A stretch of DNA of 64,000 bases from Bacteroidales bacterium (GTDB lineage Bacteria > Bacteroidota > Bacteroidia > Bacteroidales > BM520), in the NCBI GenBank assembly GCA_031276035.1, contig JAISNV010000019.1, positions 101,100 through 165,099 on the forward strand. The letters are read 5' to 3'. Shown here piece after piece: positions 47,726 to 56,387 of the stretch. The position numbers and the translations under genes are program-made. The notes below the pieces were generated by a model, which made no database searches, was not told the DNA's origin, and worked only from the letters and a program-made list of their open reading frames with translations. Numbering within the stretch: the stretch's first letter is position 1; each line of letters begins with the position of its first letter.

Positions 47726-49159
47726 ATGGGCACATCAACTATTTTTTCTTTGATCTTTTCAATAATTTATCTTTTATTGATTATCGGCACAATATTAATT
47801 GTTATTTCCGAAAATAGAAATCCCTCAAAAACAATCGCTTGGCTTCTACTTTTAGTTTTTCTACCGGCGATAGGAATTATCATGTATTTTATTTTCGGTC
47901 AGGATAGTAGAAATAAAAAATTTAAGGGCACTTCTTATCAGGACTTTTCAGACGAGCTTATTAATTCTCTTAGCGAATATCCGGAAAAACTTGATTTACG
48001 ATCTAACAAAGAGAAAGTTAGAAAGGAATATCATACTTTAGTGGAATTATTAGAAAAGAGCGACAATTCTTGGATGACGTACGGGAATGATGTAGAAGTA
48101 ATAACATTGGGAACGCGGAAATTCGAGTTACTTATAACAGACTTAGAAAGTGCACAAAATCATATTCATATGGAATATTTTTACTTTCGAAAAGATGAAA
48201 CCGGTAAAAAAATCAGAGAAATATTGATGCGAAAAGCTTCGCAAGGTGTGGAAGTACGTTTTATTCATGAGAATGTTGCCAATATCGCAGTTTCGCCGCG
48301 ATTTTATAATAAGATGAAAAAAGCCGGCGTAGAAGTTGTAAGATTTACAAAAAATAGGCTTTCATGGATAAGACGGCAATTGAATTTCCGTGATCACCGT
48401 AAAATTGTAATTATTGACGGTAAAGTCGGTTATTTAGGCGGAATGAATATAGGTAATGAATATGTTGATGATTGGAGAGATACTCATTTGCGAATTAAAG
48501 GTCAGGCTGTAAATGTTTTACAATCAACTTTTTTATACTATTTTTTCTGTTCGGGCGGAAAGAAAATTAAAAATTTCAATCCGTATTTTCCTCCTTATAA
48601 TATTTATTCTGAAAATCTGATGCAAATTGTTCCGGAGTCACCTGCTTCAAAATGGCAATATTTACAGTTTTCAATGATTCATCTTATCAACATTACCCAG
48701 AAATACATTTACATTCAAACACCATATTATTTACCACCCGAACCATTATTGCAAGCATTACAAACCGCAGCTCTAAGAGGTGTAGATGTTCGAATAATGC
48801 TTTCTCATAAATCCGACTTTGCCTTTATGGATCCGGCAATTCATTCATATTATGAAGAATCGTTACAAGCAGGAATTAAAATTTTTGAACGGTTTGATAA
48901 ATTTATGCATGCAAAATCTTTAGTTGCCGATGATTACATATCAATAATAGGTTCTGCAAATTTAGATTTTAGAAGTCTGGAGTTAAGTTTTGAAATTAAC
49001 AGTTATATCTATGATGAAAATATTGCATTTCAAAACAAGCATATTTTTTTAAAAGAAATGGAATTATGTGAAGAATTATTTCTGGAAGAATGGATAAAAC
49101 GTCCGTGGTATAAAAAATTAGCGGAATCGGTAATGAGATTGCTAAGTCCGTTGCTATAA
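47726..49159 (+). CDS. cls: Cardiolipin synthase (phospholipase D superfamily)
   Basis: The enzyme joins two phosphatidylglycerols into cardiolipin at the inner membrane. The 477-residue protein starts with two transmembrane segments (about residues 5-60, with NPSKTIAWLLLLVFLPAIG). It then carries two HKD motifs, FRDHRKIVIIDGKVGYLGGM (about 223-242) and DKFMHAKSLVADDYISIIGS (about 391-410), each followed by a Gly-rich strand and Asn. An exact copy of the dispersed repeat lies inside the coding sequence at 48141-48151. Confidence 0.94.
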   Translation: MGTSTIFSLIFSIIYLLLIIGTILIVISENRNPSKTIAWLLLLVFLPAIGIIMYFIFGQDSRNKKFKGTSYQDFSDELINSLSEYPEKLDLRSNKEKVRKEYHTLVELLEKSDNSWMTYGNDVEVITLGTRKFELLITDLESAQNHIHMEYFYFRKDETGKKIREILMRKASQGVEVRFIHENVANIAVSPRFYNKMKKAGVEVVRFTKNRLSWIRRQLNFRDHRKIVIIDGKVGYLGGMNIGNEYVDDWRDTHLRIKGQAVNVLQSTFLYYFFCSGGKKIKNFNPYFPPYNIYSENLMQIVPESPASKWQYLQFSMIHLINITQKYIYIQTPYYLPPEPLLQALQTAALRGVDVRIMLSHKSDFAFMDPAIHSYYEESLQAGIKIFERFDKFMHAKSLVADDYISIIGSANLDFRSLELSFEINSYIYDENIAFQNKHIFLKEMELCEELFLEEWIKRPWYKKLAESVMRLLSPLL

Positions 49160-49244
49160 TTTTAAGTTTATTTCATTTAAACGACAAAAAACTATATTTA
49201 CAAATTATTACCTCTTTATAAAATAAAATTAAATCATATTAAAA

Positions 49245-49862
49245 ATGAAGACTCTATTTTTATCATCATTATTCATGGATGTAACGAATATTTTCCAAGA
49301 GTATGTTCAAGAAGATTTGAAGGGAAAAAGTATAACTTTTATTCCTACCGCAAGCATTCCAGAAACAATAAAATCTTATGTAATAAAAGCGAAGAAGGCT
49401 TTTGAAAAAATGGGATTAATTGTTGATGAACTGGAAATTACAGAATCATCAAAAGAAAAGATCGCGGAAAAACTCAAGCACAACAATTATATTTACGTTT
49501 CGGGAGGAAATACATTTTTTCTACTTCAGGAATTAAAAAGAAAAGAGGCTGATAAAATGATTATCGAACAGATTAATTCGGGAAAATTATATATCGGTGA
49601 ATCAGCTGGTTCAATGATTTTATCACCGAACATTGAATATGTAAAAGATATGGATGATTGTACAATTGCCGAAGATTTAACCGATTTTTTCGCTTTAAAT
49701 GTAATTGATTTCTATCCGGTTCCTCATCAAGGAAATTTTCCATTTGTGAAATCGGTAAAAAAAATCATTTCAAAATATGATTCGAAACTAAATCTGTGTG
49801 TGATAAACAATTCACAGGTAATTTCGGTCGAAGACAAAAAAATAAATATTTTATCAAAATAA
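49245..49862 (+). CDS. Peptidase S51-family protein (dipeptidase E-like)
   Basis: The 205-residue protein matches the class I glutamine-amidotransferase-like S51 peptidases. The nucleophile serine sits in LYIGESAGSMIL (about residues 114-125), and HNNYIYVSGGNTFFLLQEL (about 83-101) and VPHQGNFPFV are the other signature segments. Dipeptidase E hydrolyses Asp-X dipeptides. The final His of the catalytic triad is expected near VPHQ. It lies 85 nt after cls and 28 nt before the phosphatase lipoprotein. Confidence 0.82.
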   Translation: MKTLFLSSLFMDVTNIFQEYVQEDLKGKSITFIPTASIPETIKSYVIKAKKAFEKMGLIVDELEITESSKEKIAEKLKHNNYIYVSGGNTFFLLQELKRKEADKMIIEQINSGKLYIGESAGSMILSPNIEYVKDMDDCTIAEDLTDFFALNVIDFYPVPHQGNFPFVKSVKKIISKYDSKLNLCVINNSQVISVEDKKINILSK

Positions 49863-49890
49863 ATAATCAAAATTTAAATTATAATCAATT

Positions 49891-50955
49891 ATGAAAAACA
49901 ACATTAAATTATTACTATTCTGCGGAATTATCGCAACTTTTTCCGTAGCTTGCACATCATCAGGTAAAAACGACAAAGCGGTTTATGAAGGAAAAGATAT
50001 AAGCAATGACGTTAGAATTCTGCGAGACAAAGTTACTAAAGAAGCAAGAATGGAAATTGATATTATCGGCGATTGGAATTTATATGCCGGAGAATCCGTG
50101 GAAACAATAGATTTCACAAAACCGGTTTTGATGGGAATTGCGGTTGGAACCTATCCTATTCCTTTAAAACAGGAAGATAGAAACAGAAGAATATATTTTC
50201 AATTAGTTACAGAAAATGCGAAAACTATTTTGGCCGAGCGGCACCTGCCGATGGAAGGCGGTTATAATTTTCGTGATATCGGCGGATATAAAACTTCTGA
50301 TGATAATTACGTTTGCTGGGGAAAACTTTTTCGTTCCGATGATTTATCCAACTTAACGAAAACCGATTTAACTTATTTGTCAACTATTCCTATTAAAACA
50401 ATTGTGGATTTCAGATCGGAAAGCGAAATTGAACAAGCGCCGGACAAAATTCCGCACGGAACAAAAAAACGTTTCGAAATAAATATTGAACCCGGAAATA
50501 TTTTATCCGGTATTGACATGAATTTTACATCGCCAAATACTGCGGATACTTTGATGATGATAATGAATGAAACTTTTGTTCTTGATTCAACAATTATTGC
50601 TTCATATAAATATTTTTTCGAATTGATTCAAGATAATGAAAATATTCCATTAATTTACCATTGCTCAGCGGGGAAAGACCGAACAGGAATGGCAACTGCT
50701 CTGATTCTTTATTCGCTTGGAGTTCCTGAAGAAACCATTATGCATGATTATCTTTTATCTAATGTTTATTTGACAAACAAATACGAAACATACATAAAAC
50801 AATATCCTGGAATGGCTTCCGTATTTACCGTTAAAGAAGAATTTTTACAAGCCGGAATTAGCAAGATAAAAGAGACTTACGGTTCTATCGAAAATTTTCT
50901 TCAAGAAGAGTTAGATGTAGATTTGAATAAGATGAAAAATATGTTTCTCTATTAA
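49891..50955 (+). CDS. Tyrosine-phosphatase-like lipoprotein (DSP/Y_phosphatase3)
   Basis: The 354-residue protein has a lipoprotein signal with C21 (SVACTSSG). The phosphatase domain contains FRDIGGYKTSDDNYVCWGKLFRS (in pieces) and the catalytic P-loop HCSAGKDRTGMA (about residues 251-262, C-x5-R). The family also dephosphorylates phosphoinositides in some pathogens. A Cys-Ser-Ala-Gly-Lys-Asp-Arg loop on an exported lipoprotein means it acts outside the cytoplasm. Substrates are unknown. It lies 28 nt downstream of the S51 gene. Confidence 0.85.
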   Translation: MKNNIKLLLFCGIIATFSVACTSSGKNDKAVYEGKDISNDVRILRDKVTKEARMEIDIIGDWNLYAGESVETIDFTKPVLMGIAVGTYPIPLKQEDRNRRIYFQLVTENAKTILAERHLPMEGGYNFRDIGGYKTSDDNYVCWGKLFRSDDLSNLTKTDLTYLSTIPIKTIVDFRSESEIEQAPDKIPHGTKKRFEINIEPGNILSGIDMNFTSPNTADTLMMIMNETFVLDSTIIASYKYFFELIQDNENIPLIYHCSAGKDRTGMATALILYSLGVPEETIMHDYLLSNVYLTNKYETYIKQYPGMASVFTVKEEFLQAGISKIKETYGSIENFLQEELDVDLNKMKNMFLY

Positions 50956-51003
50956 TTGGTAATTAATCAAATAACAATTAACAAATAATAATTGAAGGAT
51001 ATA

Positions 51004-51034
51004 AATAAAAAAGGCGAATCTTATTGATTCGCCT
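51004..51034 (-). terminator. Rho-independent terminator of the 2-oxoacid oxidoreductase operon
   Basis: On the minus strand AGGCGAATC pairs with GATTCGCCT around a 5-nt loop (51034-51012) and is followed by a T-run (51012-51007). It lies 37 nt after the gamma-subunit stop. Confidence 0.8.
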
Positions 51035-51070
51035 ATAATTAAGAAAACTAAAACTTATTGATATTACACA

Positions 51071-51613
51071 CTAAGCTTTTACAACATGTTCACCGCCTTT
51101 TTTAATGGCGTCTTCATTAAGCGGAAGTAAATGATGATGTCTTGTTGGAATAGATTTTGCCAAACCTTTCATCACATTTTCCAATTTAACAACGGGGCGG
51201 ATTTTTAAATAAGCGCCCAATACTATCATGTTGAAAATCTTAACGTTTCCCATTTCCGCCGCCAATTCGGTAGCATCAATTTTATAAACATTAATATCTT
51301 TACGTGTAGGTGGTTTTGTAATCCCGTTCGGATCATATAATAATACTCCGCCCGGTTTTACTGTAGATTCGAATTTATCCATAGAAGGTTGGTTGAGAAT
51401 AATCGCAGTATCAAACTGATGCAGAACCGGTGAGCTAATTTGAGAATCACTCACAATTACAGTTACATTAGCTGTTCCACCACGCATTTCAGGACCGTAA
51501 GACGGCATCCAACAAACTTCAAGATCTTGCATAACACCGGAATAGGCAATAATTTTACCCATTGACAAAACACCTTGTCCGCCAAAACCGGCAATAATAA
51601 TTTCTTCTGTCAT
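51071..51613 (-). CDS. 2-oxoacid:ferredoxin oxidoreductase, gamma subunit
   Basis: The 180-residue protein matches the gamma/POR subunit of four-subunit 2-oxoacid ferredoxin oxidoreductases: IIIAGFGGQGVLSMGKIIAY (about residues 5-24) and PSYGPEMRGGTANVTV (about 38-53). It is the last gene of the delta-alpha-beta-gamma operon, 20 nt after beta, and is followed by a strong terminator. The complex decarboxylates 2-oxoacids to acyl-CoA and reduces ferredoxin. Which acid (2-oxoisovalerate, 2-oxoglutarate or another) is not decided by sequence. Confidence 0.92.
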   Translation of the reverse strand: MTEEIIIAGFGGQGVLSMGKIIAYSGVMQDLEVCWMPSYGPEMRGGTANVTVIVSDSQISSPVLHQFDTAIILNQPSMDKFESTVKPGGVLLYDPNGITKPPTRKDINVYKIDATELAAEMGNVKIFNMIVLGAYLKIRPVVKLENVMKGLAKSIPTRHHHLLPLNEDAIKKGGEHVVKA

Positions 51614-51633
51614 AATTTTATATTTTTCCGGGT

Positions 51634-52446
51634 TTATTCTTTAATATATTGTTCATACTCGGAACCTTCAGGTTTTGTTGCATCCTTCAAGTCTCCTAAT
51701 TGATAAAATTTAAACATATGGTCTTGCATCCATTTATTAGCTTTCACCGGATCTACTTTCCATCCTGAGTTACATGTAGAAACTACTTCAATAAAAGAAG
51801 TTCCGCGTTTTTCTTTTTGGTTTTCAAAAGCTTTTCTGATAGCTTTCTTTGTTTTACGAACTGCTGCTGCTGTCTCTACGGATTGACGAGTAACATAGCA
51901 AGTTCCCGGCAGTTGAGCAACCAATTCCGTCATTTTCATCGGATAACCGTTAAGTTCAACATCGCGTCCGTAAGGAGTAGTAGCTGTTTTCATACCAACT
52001 AAAGTTGTCGGAGCCATTTGTCCTCCGGTCATACCATAGATAGCATTATTAACAAAAATACAAACAATATCTTCTCCCCTGTTGCATGCGTGAAGAATTT
52101 CCGCTGCGCCGATAGAAGCCAAATCGCCGTCACCTTGATAAGTGAAAACGAATTTTTCAGGAAGTAAACGTTTGATAGCGGTACCTACAGCCGGAGCACG
52201 GCCGTGAGCTGCTTCTTGCCAGTCTATATCAATATAATTATAAGCAAAAACAGAGCAACCAACAGGCGAAACGCCGATAGTTTTTTCCTGGATATCCATT
52301 TCATCAATAACTTCAGCAATAAGTTTATGAATAACGCCATGGCTGCAACCAGGACAATAGTGCATTACATTGTCTAAAATCAATTTTGATTTTTTATAAA
52401 CGATATTTTCTTCTTTGATAATATCTTTAAGTTCCATCTCTGTCAT
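51634..52446 (-). CDS. 2-oxoacid:ferredoxin oxidoreductase, beta (TPP-binding) subunit
   Basis: The 270-residue subunit binds thiamine pyrophosphate and Mg2+. The motif GDGDLASIGAAEILHACNRG (about residues 100-119), followed by FVNNAIYGMTGGQMAPTT, is the classic GDG...NN signature. The N-terminal CPGCSHGVIHKLI (about 31-43) is the cysteine-rich start typical of these subunits. It is the third gene of the operon, 3 nt after alpha and 20 nt before gamma. Confidence 0.93.
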   Translation of the reverse strand: MTEMELKDIIKEENIVYKKSKLILDNVMHYCPGCSHGVIHKLIAEVIDEMDIQEKTIGVSPVGCSVFAYNYIDIDWQEAAHGRAPAVGTAIKRLLPEKFVFTYQGDGDLASIGAAEILHACNRGEDIVCIFVNNAIYGMTGGQMAPTTLVGMKTATTPYGRDVELNGYPMKMTELVAQLPGTCYVTRQSVETAAAVRKTKKAIRKAFENQKEKRGTSFIEVVSTCNSGWKVDPVKANKWMQDHMFKFYQLGDLKDATKPEGSEYEQYIKE

Positions 52447-52449
52447 AAT

Positions 52450-53523
52450 CTATCCTCCAATAATTTTAGTTTCAAAAGCTTCAAGTATTTCATCGGGTGA
52501 AGGGATGATACCGCCGTAACGGCCAGCCCATTCTACAGGAACTTTACATTCAACCGCGAGTTTAACATCCTCAATCATTTGACCGGCATTCATTTCAACA
52601 CAAAGGATACCTTTTGTTTTAATACCGCGATCATGGATAACTTTAGTTGGGAAAGGATAAAGGGTAATCGGTCTGATTAATCCGACTTTGTGACCTTTAG
52701 CACGAGCCATTTCAATAGCTTTCTTACAAATTCTGGAAGCTAATCCGAAGGCAACAAAAAGATAATCCGCATCATCAACCATATATTCTTCGAAAAGAAC
52801 TTCTTTCTGAATTTCTGCATATTTTTTCAGAAGTTCAATATTTCTTTTTTCCATTACAGAGGAATCAAGTTCAAGGGAAGTAACAACTCTATGGTTTTTA
52901 CTACCGATAGTGCACCAATCACCGCATTGTTTTCTGATCTGTTCTTCAGTGCGGCGAGGAACAAAGTCATTAAGAACTACTTTTTCCATCATTTGACCGA
53001 TAGCGCCGTCGGAAAGGATAACCGCCGGTGTACGATATTTAAATGCGAGGTCGAAAGCAAGAGTTACGAAATCATTCATTTCTTGCACTGAATTAGGAGC
53101 CAAAACAATAGCATGATAGTCCCCATGACCGCCACCTTTAACTGCCTGAAAATAATCGGCTTGTGAAGGTTGAATTGTTCCGAGACCCGGACCACCGCGT
53201 ACCACATTAACAACTACACAAGGTAATTCGGCACCTGCAAGGTAAGACATACCTTCTTGCATCAAACTGAATCCAGGACTTGACGAAGAAGTCATAACCA
53301 TTTTACCGCAGGCTGCACCTCCATAAACCATATTAATAGAGGCGACCTCACTTTCGGCTTGTAAAACAACCATTCCGGTTTCTTCCCAAGGCTTACGTAA
53401 CATGAGGGTTTCCATAACTTCGGACTGAGGGGTAATAGGATAACCGAAATAACCGTCGACACCTGCACGGATAGCGGCTTCAGCAATCACCTCATTTCCT
53501 TTCATTAATCTTAATTCTCCCAT
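52450..53523 (-). CDS. 2-oxoacid:ferredoxin oxidoreductase, alpha subunit
   Basis: The 357-residue subunit has the pyrimidine-type TPP domain. MKGNEVIAEAAIRAGVDGYF leads into the YPITPQSEVME loop (about residues 24-36). MTSSSSPGFSLMQEGMSYL (about 77-95) and the C-terminal transketolase-like region ending RYGGIIPSPDEILEAF match VorB-type alpha subunits. It lies 12 nt after the ferredoxin delta gene. Substrate preference is undetermined; many Bacteroidales homologues are annotated as 3-methyl-2-oxobutanoate or 2-oxoglutarate enzymes. Confidence 0.92.
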   Translation of the reverse strand: MGELRLMKGNEVIAEAAIRAGVDGYFGYPITPQSEVMETLMLRKPWEETGMVVLQAESEVASINMVYGGAACGKMVMTSSSSPGFSLMQEGMSYLAGAELPCVVVNVVRGGPGLGTIQPSQADYFQAVKGGGHGDYHAIVLAPNSVQEMNDFVTLAFDLAFKYRTPAVILSDGAIGQMMEKVVLNDFVPRRTEEQIRKQCGDWCTIGSKNHRVVTSLELDSSVMEKRNIELLKKYAEIQKEVLFEEYMVDDADYLFVAFGLASRICKKAIEMARAKGHKVGLIRPITLYPFPTKVIHDRGIKTKGILCVEMNAGQMIEDVKLAVECKVPVEWAGRYGGIIPSPDEILEAFETKIIGG

Positions 53524-53535
53524 TATTGCTTCTTT

Positions 53536-53766
53536 TTAATTTTCAACTTTAACTTTATAAACAGTAATAACACTATCAGGGCACACGGTAGCACATGCCG
53601 CACATCCGATGCAAGCATCGGGATTTACCATTTTAACATAATCGTAGCCTTTGCCGTTAACCTCGCCTCCATGTCCGAGAGTATCCGTTGGACAAGCAAC
53701 GATGCATAAGCCGCAACCTTTGCAAAGCTCTACGTCAACTACAACTGCACCTTTAATTTTAGCCAT
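53536..53766 (-). CDS. 2-oxoacid:ferredoxin oxidoreductase, delta subunit (2x[4Fe-4S] ferredoxin)
   Basis: The 76-residue protein has two 4Fe-4S motifs: CKGCGLCIVACP (about residues 15-26) and CIGCAACATVCP (about 52-63). It carries electrons from the TPP subunits to soluble ferredoxin. It is the first gene of the operon, with a TAACTTTG box 34 nt upstream. Confidence 0.93.
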   Translation of the reverse strand: MAKIKGAVVVDVELCKGCGLCIVACPTDTLGHGGEVNGKGYDYVKMVNPDACIGCAACATVCPDSVITVYKVKVEN

Positions 53767-53799
53767 AATATTTTTATTTTAATTATTAAATAGAATCCA

Positions 53800-53807
53800 C
53801 AAAGTTA
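53800..53807 (-). promoter_or_regulatory. -7 promoter box for the 2-oxoacid oxidoreductase operon
   Basis: The minus-strand sequence TAACTTTG matches TAnnTTTG, 34 nt before the ferredoxin gene ATG at 53766. Confidence 0.65.
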
Positions 53808-54022
53808 CATCTTTTTGTTTGATTTGAAAGAAAAAAATTAATTTAAATGAAAAGGAATTACCTCTTTACCTATTTTTATTTACCTTTGTATTTTGGTTGT
53901 CTGGACAATGAAGTATTATTTTTTATTATCATTATTCAAAAATATTTATTTCTCTCTCGACGGTCAAATTTTTATACAACATACTTTTATATTACTATCT
54001 TAAACTTAAATAAATATTATAG

Positions 54023-54928
54023 ATGAAAGGAAAATATTTTCTTATTATTAGCGGTGTTTTACTCGCTTTATGCGGATTAATATTCTTGATTAATAATATT
54101 ATTGTAATCGGAAAGTTAGCAGCATGGTCTGAATTAGAAACTTTCGGTGATAAAGCTTTTAGAGTCGGGACTGTTATTTTACCTTTACTTTGGATTATTT
54201 CCGGAGTTTTTGGAATTCTGCTTGGAATCCTTCAATCCGACAGGTTATTTACCTTAGCAAATCAGGTTGGAACAAGGATTAATCTCATTACAATTACCAT
54301 ATTCGGCGGTTATATTGCCGCATGCCCGTTAGCATCATCTTATTACTTTGAAAACCTGGGGCATTGGTTTGGTTTTTCTGCTGAAAGTAACGCTTTATGG
54401 ATTATTCTATATATTCTTATAGGCATAATAGTTATTTATTATACCGGCTTAGAAGCAGCATCGGAAGAATGGAATAGATTTGTTATTACGCGTTTTATTA
54501 TGCGTGTTATAATTATTGCTGTTTTTATTCCTATATTTATCTCAGGACTTGATGTTAAAGAATTCAAAGGATTACCTCCATTTGTTTTTACTCTTTTTGC
54601 TTTTGTTTGTATAGGCGTATTTAATATTATTGGATACACTCCTTCATCGGATAATATGTTTCAGATAATTAAGAAGAAAGCTATAGGTGTAGTATGGTTA
54701 TTTGCATATTATATGCTCTGTATGCTAATATTCGCACCAATAGTCCGTATTATTTTAACCTTTCCGCCAACAATTCAATACATTATTTTAATTGCCAGCA
54801 TTGTTATTGGTTTAGGTAAAGGCGGCACAAGCGGAGATACTATCCAAGGAACCGACGGGCACACATATACCCGAGATTCGGGAGGATCATTTACAGACAA
54901 TGGTGGAACCAGATATGGACGTTTATAG
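54023..54928 (+). CDS. Multi-pass membrane protein of unknown function
   Basis: The 301-residue protein has about seven hydrophobic segments (near residues 7-28, 50-70, 85-108, 125-148, 158-180, 185-205 and 230-275). It ends in a glycine/threonine-rich hydrophilic tail with TDGHTYTRDSGGSFTDNGG. That short tail resembles the C-terminus of small secreted or barrel-associated proteins. No named family is recognised. It is flanked by convergent genes and stands alone. Confidence 0.5.
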   Translation: MKGKYFLIISGVLLALCGLIFLINNIIVIGKLAAWSELETFGDKAFRVGTVILPLLWIISGVFGILLGILQSDRLFTLANQVGTRINLITITIFGGYIAACPLASSYYFENLGHWFGFSAESNALWIILYILIGIIVIYYTGLEAASEEWNRFVITRFIMRVIIIAVFIPIFISGLDVKEFKGLPPFVFTLFAFVCIGVFNIIGYTPSSDNMFQIIKKKAIGVVWLFAYYMLCMLIFAPIVRIILTFPPTIQYIILIASIVIGLGKGGTSGDTIQGTDGHTYTRDSGGSFTDNGGTRYGRL

Positions 54929-54958
54929 ATTATCGATTATCTTAGATCTATCACTCTA

Positions 54959-56272
54959 TTACTTCTTGTAATCTTCATGAAATGCAGCTACACGTTTTTC
55001 CAAATCATCAAATTGATCACGTCTAACCATTGATACGCAAGCTCGTAAGCCATCGCTCCTTTCGCTACCGGTAATTGCAAGGCTAATTGCACTAATTCCG
55101 TACGAAAGTAAATTTTTCAGCAAATCATGTCCATTCATTCCGGAATACGCAAGAGAGAAGTAAAATCCATCGGCAATCGGTGTATTTCCGTCTTTATCAT
55201 AAACAATATAAAAGCCGTTATTCAAGAAAATTTCCTTCATAATATGGGCTTTTTCACCATATTCTCTAACGATCTTAATAAAATTATATTCGCCGTTATT
55301 AGCGGCTTTCAGAAGGGCTGCAAATCCGTATTGAGGAACATGTGCGGTTCCGGAACTCAAAGCATACAATGAGCCGTAAATCAAACATTTACCTAACAAA
55401 TTCCAATTATAATACCTTAGTAAATCATCAGAAGTTGCAGCGGCAAGTTTATCGGACATTGCAATGAAACCCATTCTTTGTCCGGCATAGCTGAAAGCTT
55501 TTGAACTTGAAACGAGTAGAACATATTTATCTGTATAATTTGCAATTGTCGGTGGATAAGGCGGTTCTCCTGGAACAGAATAATCTTTCCTGAAATCCAT
55601 TCCGAAATAAGCCAAATCTTCAACAGCAATAACATCATATTTATTACAGAGGTCCGCAATTATTTTCAATTCATCTTCGGTAAAGCAAATCCACGACGGA
55701 TTATTGGGATTTGAATATAATAAGCAGGCAATATTACCTTTGGAAAGATAACTTTCGAGTTTAGCTTTTAATTTCTCACCTCGATAATTATATACATCGA
55801 AAGCTTCAAAAGGAACGTTCATTACTTTAACTTGTTGTTTATGAACCGGAAATCCGGGATCTATGAACAACACCGTATCTTTTCCTTTTTTAAACCTGGA
55901 AAGTGTGAGAAAAGTAGAAAAACTTCCTTGCATTGAACCGACACAAGGCACGCAGTTTGCAGGCTTAACATTGACATTCATAAATAATTTTAAAAATCTT
56001 GAAGCTTCATTTTTCAGCTCGGGAATTCCGTTTATATCAGGGTAAATTGCTGCTACACCTGATTTTAATGCTGCAATTTCAGCATTGATGGCAATATCGG
56101 AAACCGGTAATCCGGGAACTCCTATTTCCATTCTAATATATTTTTCACCCGAAGCTTTTTCCAGAGAATTTGCCAAGGCAGTAATTTCACGAATTGAAGT
56201 ATGAGCTAAATCTGTAATGCCCAATTCTTGCATTCTTTCTTCAACGATTTTTTTATCAACTAATTCACTCAT
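54959..56272 (-). CDS. PLP-dependent class I/II aminotransferase
   Basis: The 437-residue protein is a fold-type I aminotransferase. YSNPNNPSWICFTEDELKII (about residues 188-207) carries the Asn that contacts PLP. VEDLAYFGMDFRKD carries the Asp and Tyr of the cofactor pocket. LVSSSKAFSYAGQRMGFIAM (about 257-276) contains the Schiff-base lysine. It could convert an amino acid to the 2-oxoacid used by the neighbouring ferredoxin oxidoreductase. The exact amino acid is not known. It follows the acyl-CoA synthetase gene after 115 nt. Confidence 0.82.
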   Translation of the reverse strand: MSELVDKKIVEERMQELGITDLAHTSIREITALANSLEKASGEKYIRMEIGVPGLPVSDIAINAEIAALKSGVAAIYPDINGIPELKNEASRFLKLFMNVNVKPANCVPCVGSMQGSFSTFLTLSRFKKGKDTVLFIDPGFPVHKQQVKVMNVPFEAFDVYNYRGEKLKAKLESYLSKGNIACLLYSNPNNPSWICFTEDELKIIADLCNKYDVIAVEDLAYFGMDFRKDYSVPGEPPYPPTIANYTDKYVLLVSSSKAFSYAGQRMGFIAMSDKLAAATSDDLLRYYNWNLLGKCLIYGSLYALSSGTAHVPQYGFAALLKAANNGEYNFIKIVREYGEKAHIMKEIFLNNGFYIVYDKDGNTPIADGFYFSLAYSGMNGHDLLKNLLSYGISAISLAITGSERSDGLRACVSMVRRDQFDDLEKRVAAFHEDYKK

Positions 56273-56387
56273 AAGTTATATTTTCAGATTTTATATTATA
56301 TTAATTTATTTAGAATTTTGGATGCCATCTCAACGAAACGTAATATTTCACGAAAGGTTATCGCTTATTGATGTTATTTTTCGAATT

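Noticed and set aside
53767..54022. Search for an RNA gene or riboswitch in the spacer before the membrane protein
   Set aside because: The spacer is AT-rich with only a -7 box; no stable hairpins or known aptamer patterns are visible.
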